Notes under the pieces: generated by a model
Told to the model about the DNA's origin: nothing
The model's input: only the letters and a program-made list of their open reading frames with translations
The model's database searches: none
Assembly: GCA_024734555.1 (NCBI GenBank)
Contig: JANPWX010000073.1
Coordinates: forward strand, 2,441,352 to 2,505,351
Origin: Trochalopteron elliotii
Lineage: Eukaryota > Chordata > Aves > Passeriformes > Leiothrichidae
Direction: 5' to 3'
DNA length: 64,000 bases
Made by a program: the position numbers and the translations under genes
Shown: positions 14,070-23,370 of the stretch, one piece after another
How the letters are laid out: each line of letters begins with the position of its first letter
How positions within the stretch are numbered: the first letter of the stretch is position 1

Positions 14070-14867
14070 TCCGTCCCTTTGGGACGCCGGTGCCTCTGAG
14101 GCATTACGTGTGTCAGTGGCTGACTTTGCACAAGTGACAGGACTGAATGTGAGCGTCTTCCCGCAGCTCTGCATGACGTGAACCTGTTCTGCCCGTGCCT
14201 GTGCAGGCTCGCTATCGGAAACAAAAGCTCGGGCAGCCGAGCGTCCCCTGTCTCTGTCATCCTGGAGCGGGCACACCCACGCTCCGCTGCGCGGCCCCTC
14301 CGCCGGCAGCTCCGCTCCCATTCACATTGGTAGCCATGCCCACGGACACGCTCCCTGCACACAGATCCGCTCCTTTCCTCACGGGCACACCCACTCCCTC
14401 ACATGCGCTCTGCCTTTGTCTTGCCTTTCACAGCCACGGGCGCTCTTCATCTCAGCGCTACCACACCCCACTCCACCCACCCTCCCCCCTCCAACACAGA
14501 TCTTCAGCTCCCGAGATGAAAGGAGCTTTCCCTACCTACGAAGAAAGGTTACTGCTCCTTTTTTAAAAATAAAATTCATTTTTTTTAAATCTTTTCTGAT
14601 GAGCCACAGAAGGGCAGAGGCTCGGGTCACCTTATGGTGCAGACACTGTGCCTGTGCTGAGGCGGTCCAGAGCACTTTTACCCGACAGAATTGCCGCAGA
14701 TCCTTTGGTGAAGGATCAGGATCGCCCATCATTAGGGGAATAATAAAACAGTCCCAAAGCTTCGCCACTGCACTGCAGCAAGCGGTGAGCAAAATGGGGA
14801 TTCGGAGCCCTTTTCCACTACGAGAGGAAAAATGTGCCGGCATTGCCTCCCAAGGGCTGCGGATGCG

Positions 14868-14943
14868 GTTTCCTAGCAACGCTACATCTGAGTCAGAACT
14901 ATTAAGGATCACCATGGCAACAAGTGTCTCAGTTGCCATTTCC
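14868..14943. promoter_or_regulatory. Cluster of RFX (X-box)-like motifs with an AP-1 site
   Basis: Three matches to RFX-factor binding sites lie within 76 bases: GTTTCCTAGCAAC (14,868-14,880), close to the two-half-site X-box; ACCATGGCAAC (14,911-14,921); and GTTGCCATTTCC (14,932-14,943), the last two with half-sites on opposite strands. TGAGTCA (14,889-14,895), a perfect AP-1 core, lies between them. X-boxes are known for promoters of ciliary genes and, with partner sites, MHC class II genes. The motif matches are seen directly; binding and target gene are inferred. Confidence 0.5.
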
Positions 14944-15399
14944 AGAGATCCGACTGGGTTTGGACTGGAACCATCACACCGCAGGAAAGGGGCAGGGTGG
15001 GAACCACCGCCCGGCGGGTCCTGGGCGGGGTAACCCTCTGAGCCCTCCGAGCCACACTCGCTCCGGGGCACCTCCCTCCTGCACCCCGAGGTCCCTGCCC
15101 CGCCATCGCCGGGTTCGGTGGTGCCACAGCGCTGGTGCAGGGCCTCTACACTCAAACAGGAACCTGCTGGTGTCGTGCCCCACGCCAGCCCCCAGGATGG
15201 GGCAGAGACAGGGATCAGGGCGGGTGCGGTGAGCTGACAGCCCCTGCAAAGCCTCGCGACTAAGTAGATTTTTTTAACCCGTAAACTCCAGACAAAGGAG
15301 GAAACAAAGCTCCCTGCTGTCTGCCGGCTCTCACCCTCCCCTTCGCGCAGGAGCCTTCATGCTCCTGTGAATATTGAGCGGAGACAGAAGCCCGGAGGG

Positions 15400-15407
15400 A
15401 TTTGCAT
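15400..15407 (-). promoter_or_regulatory. Octamer (POU) motif
   Basis: ATTTGCAT on the plus strand is the perfect reverse complement of the ATGCAAAT octamer recognised by POU/OCT factors. It lies inside the CpG island, about 520 bases from the RFX-like cluster. A single 8-mer can occur by chance, so the support is its position inside a promoter-like island. Confidence 0.35.
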
Positions 15408-15860
15408 TTCACACTTGCCAGCAAATGAGCAACAGGAAGATCACACCGAGACCCCGGCACGGTGCTATTACCAATATGTGCACTAGTCATCCACTCACTG
15501 CAGCGGCTGGAATTGCTCCTTTCTCTCCTGCTCTGAGGAGGGGGAGCAGGCGCTGCCTGTGCGGTGAGGATGTCTGAAGGCAGGTGTCCGGGGTGCTGCG
15601 TTGGGAAGGGCTGCGGAGAGCGGATTGCCGGGGTGGCAGAGCAGCCCTGCCGCGTGTGTGCCATGGTCAGACACACAGCGACGTGCGCCGAATGGCTCCG
15701 CACAGCGAGGGGGGGCACTGCTGCACAGGCGTCAGAGAGAAGTACTCTGGAAATGCACGCAGAGCTTTTAGCACCACCATGTATCCCTGTGGGAAGTCAG
15801 GTGAGAGGGGCACAGACTCTGGCCTGCAGATAAGGAAAGGAAGCACCCCCGAGACGCTCC

Positions 15861-17897
15861 TGAGCACTTATCTTACTTACTATGTCCAAAATGGTTCTCA
15901 CCACTCTGTGTCTGTAAGACCATTTGAGATGCTGGCAACACAGCTCTGACAGAAAATACAGAAAATCTCGTTTCTTAGTCCATGCAAAGCATTAAGCACA
16001 TTTAAGTACCTGAACTTCGCCTGCCCTGCCTTTCTTAGTGCTCAGTTCTCTGCTTTACCCTCCCCACAAACACAAACCCAAACCCTCCACACACAACACC
16101 TTTACAGCAGGGAGTGCTTTTTGTAAAATGTGCTCTTTTTGGAATAGACCAACAACAAGGCAGAGAAGGCATAGCTTTGTGTGACAAGGGCTGCCCAAGT
16201 GTATGGGGTCTCCGACCAGTCCATTAGGCTGGTAGGAACACCTGCACATTCCCACAATCCCTCTGGCTGGCGTTGAGGACAGATGTCTATTGATAAAGTC
16301 TGCTGAAGATCAACCTGCATCCTGTGGAAACCAGATGTGTCAGAGCCAGATGTGACAGTGGGTCCCTCACAACTGTGCCAGTGCCCGGTCATCTCTCACT
16401 CTATTCTGACCCAGGAGGACAAGCACAGCACAGGATGTAGAATGCTGCTTCTTACAGGACCAGGTTCCGTGATCCTGGCACTCCTGGTGTCAGATTTTTC
16501 CCATGGCTTACACAGCTCTGGCTGATTCAATGATCTCTCCCTTCAGCTGCCAGAAAAGAGCAGCAATACTGTCCCTCTTCCTCCTCCTTGCATCATCCTA
16601 CGTCTCTGGGTATTGTTATACCACCCTGCCTGTTGCTCTGGCACACCACTGACCCCTAACAGGCCCAGACACACCTGCTCCACTAGAAAGGCGCCTTTTT
16701 TTTTCTTTTTTCTTTGTGAAAACATTATGTTTCAGGAAACAGGAGGCAGAGTGAGGTGCTTGTTGCTCCCTGTCTATCACCAACCTGAACCTTTGAGCTC
16801 CTTCAAGCCCAGTTGTAAGGCAGCTCCCTGCTGGCAGCCCTCTTGCCTGCAGCTATTGCAATTTGAGTGAGCTGTATCTTCTGAGGTGTTTTCCTACTGT
16901 GGTAACTAAATTAACAGGACCCTGGCAAAGCCATAGCTGCTGATCTATAGATAAGAGCACAGGTAGGAGGAATCAGTAGCAAACACTCCCCCGCAATGAA
17001 GAGTCCTCTTCCACTTGGGACTTTGCAAATGGGTGAGCAGGGAGCAGTTGATCTCACAGTTGGCACCTGAAATGAAGTGGATCTTTAAGGTCTTTAAACG
17101 ACTGCCACCTGCTTTCCTCAAAACAAGATACAGGAGGGAAGCAAAGTGGGGATGGGGCTAGCCAGGGCCCCAGGGGACTCCCATCTTCAACACCCTTTGT
17201 CTGCTTGTTTCTTCCATGCTGTGAGCCAGACCAAGCTGCCAACTACTTTTCCCTGAAATAATGGGAATTTGTTTTTTGGGAAAGACATGCCAGTGTAAAG
17301 CTTGCCTTGCTCTACTGTCTCCAAAGAGATGCTTAGATTCTGCTTCTTTGTATTTTCTGATTTTTCCTAAACTATTTTTTTGACCAGTGTTTATTTTTCT
17401 CTTATGAGAAGGGAAGAAGTAGAGAAGAGTCCTAATGAAAAGATAATGCCCTGGTTTTGTCCCCAGCAGCAGTGCCAGGGAGTGGGCAGGGAATGGCACC
17501 ATCCCTTCTATTTCTGTAATCATCCTGGCAGGGCTCTAGGCTTGGATTAGGAGTTTACAGTCCTTCCCATCCAGCTTTTTCACATTAACTCATTCATTTT
17601 ATCATTAATAGACGGTGTGCACACCACTGGCAGTAGACCTGATGAGTTCCCGATATGTGCAGATAGTTGGCTTTAGTTCTATTTTAAAAAAAGCCCCCAC
17701 CAAAATCCCTGCCTCAAAAAGCCAAGAAATAACATAGTCTTATGATGAGATTTTTTTAAATAAATAGGTCAGGAGATTTAGCAAATGGATCTGAGGCTCC
17801 TAAATCACTTAAGGAAATTTTATTTCATCACAAGGTGATGAGGCAGAGGTGAAAGATGTTTTCAAGGTAAGAAAGATTTTTCTTTCTCATTTTAAAG
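15861..17897. other. Non-coding stretch downstream of the CpG island
   Basis: No gene, LTR or LINE is recognised. A T-rich run lies near 16,690-16,711. Short open frames (up to 121 codons at 17,158-17,523, minus) have no resemblance to known proteins. CpG density falls back to background at once after 15,860. Confidence 0.45.
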
Positions 17898-19187
17898 TGT
17901 GGTGAGTTGACCTTGGCTGGACACCAGATGCCCACCAAAGTTGCTGTGTCACACCCTTCCTCAGCTGGACAAGGGGAGAAAAATATACCAAAAGGCTCGT
18001 GAGTTAAGGATGAGGAGAGGTCATTCACTAATTACTGTCACAGGCAAAACAGGCTCAACTTAGGGGAAATTAATTTAATTTATTACCAAACAAATAAGAG
18101 CAGGGGAGCGCGTAATAAAACAGAACCTTAAAATACCTTAAGTTCATTCCCAATTTTTTCTCCCTCCTCCTCACAGTGGTGCAGGGGCACGGAAATGGGG
18201 TTTATAGTTGGTTCATCACACATTGTCTCTGCTGCCCTTCCCTGTCACATTCTCATCCTCCAAGTGTGGAGTCCCTCCCACAGGATGAAGTTCTTCATGA
18301 GCTGCTCCAGTGTGGGTCCCTGTTGCTCTGATCTTTTTCAGCCTTCAATGTTTGCATTTTTGTACTGGAGTTTCTCACAGACTTGTAGGTAAACAAAAAG
18401 TGATGTTTTAAAAACTGTACATTCCTTTCTGGAGGAGAGACATTTGATAGACTTCTACTTTGACCAGTGGGGTCAGAGAGGTGGCAACCTCATCCTCCAA
18501 TCCCTGATCAAACTCCAAAAACTATATAAATTGAAATCCCAAAATAAACGTCCTTTTTTGCTCTGACACTGACTGTGTGAGTGTCCTTCTTTTTCGTGTC
18601 TGTCTAGCAACAGGTCCCCAGCCATGGGGTGCAGTCCTTCAGGAACAGGCTGCTCCAGTGTGAGTTCCCATGGCATTACAATTCCTGCCAGCAAACTTGC
18701 TTCCACTTGGGCTCCTCTCTGCATGAGGCCTCAGGTCCTGGCAGGAGCCTGCTCCAGCATGGGCTCCCCATGAGGTCACAGCCTCCTTTGGGCATCCACT
18801 TACTTCACTGAGGGGTCCTCCAGGGGCTGCAGGTGAATATCTGGTCCACCATGGATGTCCATGGGCTGCAGGGGAGTTCTGTTCCAGCACCTGCAGCACC
18901 TCCTCCCCCATCTCCTTTACTCATCCTGGTGTCTCTCTCACAGAGTTGTTTCTCTCACATATTTTCACTCCTCCTTCCCAGCTGCTGTGGCACAGCAGTC
19001 TTCCCCTTTTTAAAGGTGTTATCCCAGAGGTTTTACCACCATCACTGATGAGCTCAGCTTTGACTGGTGGTGGGTCCATCTTGGTGCTGGCTGGCATTGG
19101 CTCCACTGGACACAGAGGAAGCTTCTACCACCTTCTCACGGAAGTCACTCCTGTAGCCCCCCTACCAAAACCTTGCCACACAAACCA
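17898..19187 (-). mobile_element. Solo LTR of an avian endogenous retrovirus, split by a younger LTR
   Basis: The sequence follows a high-copy bird LTR family that I remember. On the minus strand it starts TGGTTTGTGTGGC and ends near GGTCAACTCACCACA, giving TG...CA ends. Expected LTR parts are present on the minus strand in the right order: a CCAAT box (19,096-19,100), a TATA-like TTTAAA (about 19,009-19,014) and an AATAAA poly(A) signal (18,079-18,084). The middle holds repeated modules built on CTGCTCCAGYRTGGG with a spacing near 50 bases. A 292-bp LTR plus a duplicated 6-mer interrupts it at 18,321-18,618, so the original was about 990 bp. No gag, pol or env sequence flanks it. The target duplication is not clear, so the ends are good to a few bases and the class is unresolved. 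Confidence 0.8.
18321..18612 (+). mobile_element. Solo LTR, class II (alpha/beta-retrovirus-like), nested
   Basis: This is a complete 292-bp LTR. It begins TGTTGC and ends GCAACA, a perfect six-base terminal inverted repeat, and is flanked by identical six-base target copies GGTCCC (18,315-18,320 and 18,613-18,618). Six-base duplications are usual for class II (ERVK/ASLV-type) integrases. TATATAA (18,524-18,530) is followed only 12 bases later by AATAAACG (AATAAA at 18,543-18,548), the compact layout with the poly(A) signal just after the TATA box known from avian alpharetrovirus LTRs. It lies on the opposite strand to the older LTR it interrupts. No internal viral genes are present, so it is a solo LTR left by recombination. 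Confidence 0.92.
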
Positions 19188-21298
19188 AATGGAGTTACCT
19201 GTGTTATCATTAATCCTGAGAATGAACACACTCATTTAGTTGATCCAAGGCCATTCACTTTTTCTCTGAGATTTCATTTCAGGTAATCTTTTTCCTGACA
19301 GTTCTGTGTCCAGCAGTAATACAAAAAAAGCTATTCACATCATTCTCTACAGATCGGTGCGTACATGCTGACGTAACAGACCTATAAAACATCATCTTCT
19401 CCCATTTTAATGTGAGAAAGAAAAGGCCAAGCTCTACTCAAAGTGCCACATCACTTCCTGGGAGATTCAAGGCCAAACAGCAGGCCTCTTCCACTCTTCA
19501 GATGAAAAGAAGAAATCAGGGTCAAACAGCAACTGAGTGTGGCCCTTCTCCTGGTCCCCTGCTGCAGGCGGCTGTGGCCGCACATGCAGCCCAAAGTGTG
19601 TGACAGGGCAGTGTAGCTTTGTGCAGACAATTGCAATATTGATACAAATATGTGGCAAATTACCCTCCTGTAATGACAAAATGGGGCTATTCTCACTTAT
19701 GAGTCACCTGTTTTTTCATATATATATATCCCCATGTGTTTGTTTTCTTGTATTGGAGAAATAACAGCATACCCACTGGCCAGAAAGCCAAGTGCCTCAA
19801 AATAGCACTGAGATGAGTCTGGCTCCTCCTTCAGTTGTTCCCAGATACTTTTGACGAGCTGGAAAACACAGTGTAGCACCCAGGGGTATAAAAAAGTGGT
19901 GCAGTTGTCTCCCACCAGTTTGGTATCTGGATCCAGCCCTCAACAGCACAGGGGGCTAGCGGCAGTAGGCATGGCACTTGGTCCTTCCTGCTTTCAGCTG
20001 CTTCATCCCAAAAATGTTTGCCTTGCTCAGCTCCTGAGAAGAAATTAAATACCACAGGGAGCAGCTGGCATTCTCCCACTCCTCCATGGACACAGCCACT
20101 AGACAAGCAATTTATTTCATGTGCCCACGTCAGGACTGAAGGAGGCTGCACAAAGGCTTTGTGCCATGGCTTGGCCCTCTCTGCATCCTTGAAGATCACC
20201 TTATCTTCAACTCCTGTTCATCCCAGAACGACTTTATAGGGACATGGAATAATTGTAGCATGAGCCCAAGCCATCTGTGTACATCTGACCCTCTTCTCTC
20301 TTCAGTCCTTGCTTAGCCCTATGGAAAACTCTGACACAGGGATGCTCTTGCCCTCTGTTCAGACTCCTGGGAAGCTGTTGTTGGCTCCAGGATTCCCATG
20401 TACAAAGACCCTGCACCACAACTTCTCAGAATGGACCCTGGGACTACAATGAATCATGACTCTTGGGTGTCAGATTTTTTGCTATGAGGAAAGAGAAAGA
20501 AAGGGTCAAGAAAAAGGACTGATTGGCGGATATTTCTGCTGCTGTGGCTGAGTCCTTGTTAAGTATATAAAGCAAGCAAAGCTGGAGGATTTTCAAAGGA
20601 TTTTCCATTCAAATCAGTAGACAAAAGTTTTATTACCAGTCCCAGTGCTGGAGAATCATGTCAGGCCCTATCAAAATCATGACAGTGGCTTAAATAATGA
20701 AGTTTAAAATAGATGTGTTAGCTTATTATTATTATTATTAATATTTGAATTATGGTTTCTGAATCATTAGGTTAAACTGGCATCAAGTTATTTGTGTTCC
20801 TCCATGTCTGAAGCTCTAAAAACACTGAAAAAATATTAATAAACCCCCTGAGATCCTCAAAGAGTCACATTTTTCTCGAATATGATCTTTGTGGAAAAAA
20901 AAAACAACAAAACAAACCAAAACCAAACAAACATATACTGTCATAAGAACCCTGCTAAAGCCATGAGAACTGCCAATTTCTTTCTTCTCCTCAAGGGTTT
21001 AAAATATACGTTTTATCTGCTCATGTCTGACAGCAAAAAATACAATGCTGTGACAAAGCAGCACAAAGGCCAGGTTTACTTCTAGAAGAAAGTAACACTT
21101 CCAATTATTTAGGTGTTGGTAGAGAGCCCAAAGAGGCTGCTGCTGGTAGCCCTGCTATCAACAAACCTCCAAGCTACCATATTGTTTGCACACTGTTTAG
21201 GATCCCTCTTTTTAACAGACCCAAAAGATCAGGGCCTGAAGTGCCTATACTGGTACTGGGTGAGCTGTGTCCAGACCCAGAAGCAGCACAACCTCTCA
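19188..21298. other. Non-coding stretch, nothing recognised
   Basis: No gene is recognised; the longest frame (19,831-20,199, minus, 122 codons) resembles nothing known. It holds a short TTA repeat (20,721-20,741) and an A-rich tract (20,894-20,932). No clear transposon was seen. Confidence 0.45.
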
Positions 21299-21485
21299 TG
21301 ACAGAATCACAGAATGCCTTGGGTTGGACAGGACCTTAAAGATCAGGCAGTTCCAAGCTCCCTGCCATGAGCAGGGATGTTGCTATGGGCAATGCTGCTT
21401 CTCTGCTGTGGGAAGGGGCACCTTCCACTCAGGCAAGCAGCTCAAAGCCCCTCAGTGACAAAGCAATGCCCAGGGATGCTGCCTG
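21299..21485 (-). mobile_element. CR1 LINE 3' end, 5'-truncated, with internal insertion
   Basis: The plus strand reads ACAGAATCACAGAATG..TTGGGTTGGA, the reverse complement of the CR1 3' end, followed by blocks matching its 3' untranslated region (CCTGCCATG.GCAGGGA and CACCTTCCACT). Between those two blocks an extra segment of about 40 bases (about 21,377-21,416) interrupts the consensus. The homology fades near 21,485, the usual severe 5' truncation of CR1. The fragment is non-coding. Confidence 0.8.
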
Positions 21486-23275
21486 GCCACCAGCAGCCAA
21501 GCACCCTCCTTTGTGTCACTCCTCACCTGAGCCAACACAGCAACACAGTTCCAAAGCATCAGAGCAGTATTTAACCAGAACAAGTGGCACTTCTTTCTGC
21601 TCTCTGTCACTCCTCATGGCCTTGAGCCACTCATACATGACTTCCTTACAGTCAGCCCTGGAAAACATCCTTCCCTGTAAGACTGGACAGAAGTGCCACA
21701 CAGATGCATCACAGTGGCAGGGAGGGAAGGGAAGGAGGCTGTGGCTGAGGACAGAAAGGAGCAACAGAGACACACAGATGGTGGACACCAAGTAGTGACT
21801 TTTTGAGTCTACCTGCAGCATTTTTAGCTGTAAAGCCCAGAAGGCTGAATAAGACTCAGACAAGCCACCAGTTGTGTCAGCAAAGCAAAAACATAGTGAC
21901 AATGGTGAATGCCTCAAAAGGAAAGAGGGAAAGCAGATTTCAGCTTGCTGTCAGACATGGAGCTCTGTCTCTCATGAGGCCATGGACACCTGTGCAGACA
22001 TTTTAAACCCTGGATACACCTGCTGGCTGGCTTCTCTCTTACATCCTTTAGAGAGGGGGACTGGAGCCCTTCAGCATAAACTGGAATTTCAGCTCTTGCC
22101 TCCTATTGGGTTGTAGATGGGTAAACCTGTCTTTTGGCTATGTTGCCTCCTCCAGGCTGCATGTATCCCATTCAGAGTCCCTCAGGCAGCAACCTCCCTG
22201 CCAGCACCCCTCCTGACAAAGCACCCCTGGAGAAGGATGGCCTGGCATTTTCTGTAGCAGCAGTGCTGTCCCCAGCAGATGTCAGGCTCACACCTCAGTC
22301 TTGAGGGGACATTTCAGGGCTGGGGCTGAACAACCAGGCTCATGTTAACTCATGGCCACCCAACTTTCCTGCAAAGTGGGGAAACATGAATGCATCCAGA
22401 TGCACCAGGCACTTGCTGCTCCTTCATACCAGCCAACACTGGTGCTCAGGGGTTTGTTTTTACCATAGCCCTTTCAGCAATTTAAAATAGAAGACAGTCA
22501 GGGAGCAGGTTACCTTTCAAACATAGGTCTCCTGATCTGAGACAAATCCTGCACCCATTGCTGGCTGCCTGGGGTTTGTGTGGGCAGAGATCAGAGACCT
22601 GCCAGCAGGTTTGGTACATGTGGGTGGAGCAGGATGGTGAGGAGGCTTCAGTGGGAGCCGACAGCTGGTGCAGCTAAAGGAAGGACCCCAGGGAGCTCAG
22701 AGATACAAGAAGGGCTGAGATGAGCTGCTAGGGGATGCAAGCACTGGAAAATCAGAAATGCTGAGAGAGCTGGCTCGGGGAGGTTAATAAAGCCTGCATG
22801 TCAGGGGAACTATCTGACAGGCAGACAGCCAGAGGAGGGGAAAAAACAGCTCACTTGAGTCCACGGACCCATAACTGGGTTATGCAGCTATGTAATCCAC
22901 TTAAGCTCTAAAACTGTCCTGCCTCCCTCCCCCAGCCTCTACTCTCCTCTTCTGTACCTCTAATATTCAGAAATGTTTCCTCGAAGCTTTGCAGGAAGTC
23001 TTGACAGTGGTTCAATTTGATTAGGGCTGGCTGGAGAGTTTTCCCAGAGGATCTTGGGAAGCACAGAGATACAAACCCTGGAGAAACCTGCAGGGTATCG
23101 ACGAGCTCACACACTGTCTGCAGCACTGGAGAGACCTGCTCTGTAAGAGGGGCACGCACACCAGCACAGACACAGGGGTGGGGCTTTTTTTAACCTGCAT
23201 TAGGAAATACATGTGGACACTTAATGCACTTTATTCAAAACAAGCTGTCTTCTCCATTATATATCATTCACCCTG
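21486..23275. other. Non-coding stretch, nothing recognised
   Basis: Overlapping open frames at 21,367-21,917 on both strands (up to 142 codons) run through the CR1 fragment and its flank, so they are not genes. The rest (22.0-23.3 kb) is moderately GC-rich unique sequence with no recognised family. Confidence 0.45.
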
Positions 23276-23370
23276 AGAGAGATTAGAGCAGCACAAGACG
23301 CAAAAGACCTCTTAGATCATCTAGCCCATCACCCCACAAATGAAGATTTAATCCCATTAAGGGCCACTGT
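23276..23370 (-). mobile_element. Possible diverged CR1 3' fragment
   Basis: A block reading GACCTCTTAGATCATCTAGCCCATC resembles the reverse complement of the CR1 3' region ('gacctctggagatcatctagtcc'). The octamer tail is not visible on the left, and the copy cannot be followed beyond about 95 bases. It could be chance similarity; confidence is low. Confidence 0.3.

Larger units (their letters stand above)
14070..15860. promoter_or_regulatory. CpG island, candidate promoter region
   Basis: GC content and CpG frequency rise sharply compared with both flanks, with CpG scattered through the whole interval (dense at 14,070-14,340, 14,620-14,900 and 14,990-15,720). Such islands usually mark promoters and first exons. 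Inside it are RFX/X-box-like sites (14,868-14,943), an AP-1 consensus (14,889-14,895), an octamer site (15,400-15,407) and a consensus splice donor, CAG|GTGAGA, at 15,800/15,801 on the plus strand. Open frames of about 205 codons exist on both strands (14,416-15,033 plus; 14,532-15,155 minus), but they overlap each other and resemble nothing known. High GC alone lengthens open frames, so I do not call a gene. Transcription direction is not settled. Confidence 0.6.

Noticed and set aside
14416..15155. Two overlapping open frames of about 205 codons, one on each strand, in the CpG island
   Set aside because: They cover each other on opposite strands, resemble no family, and high GC lowers stop-codon frequency. 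Their length is explained by base composition.
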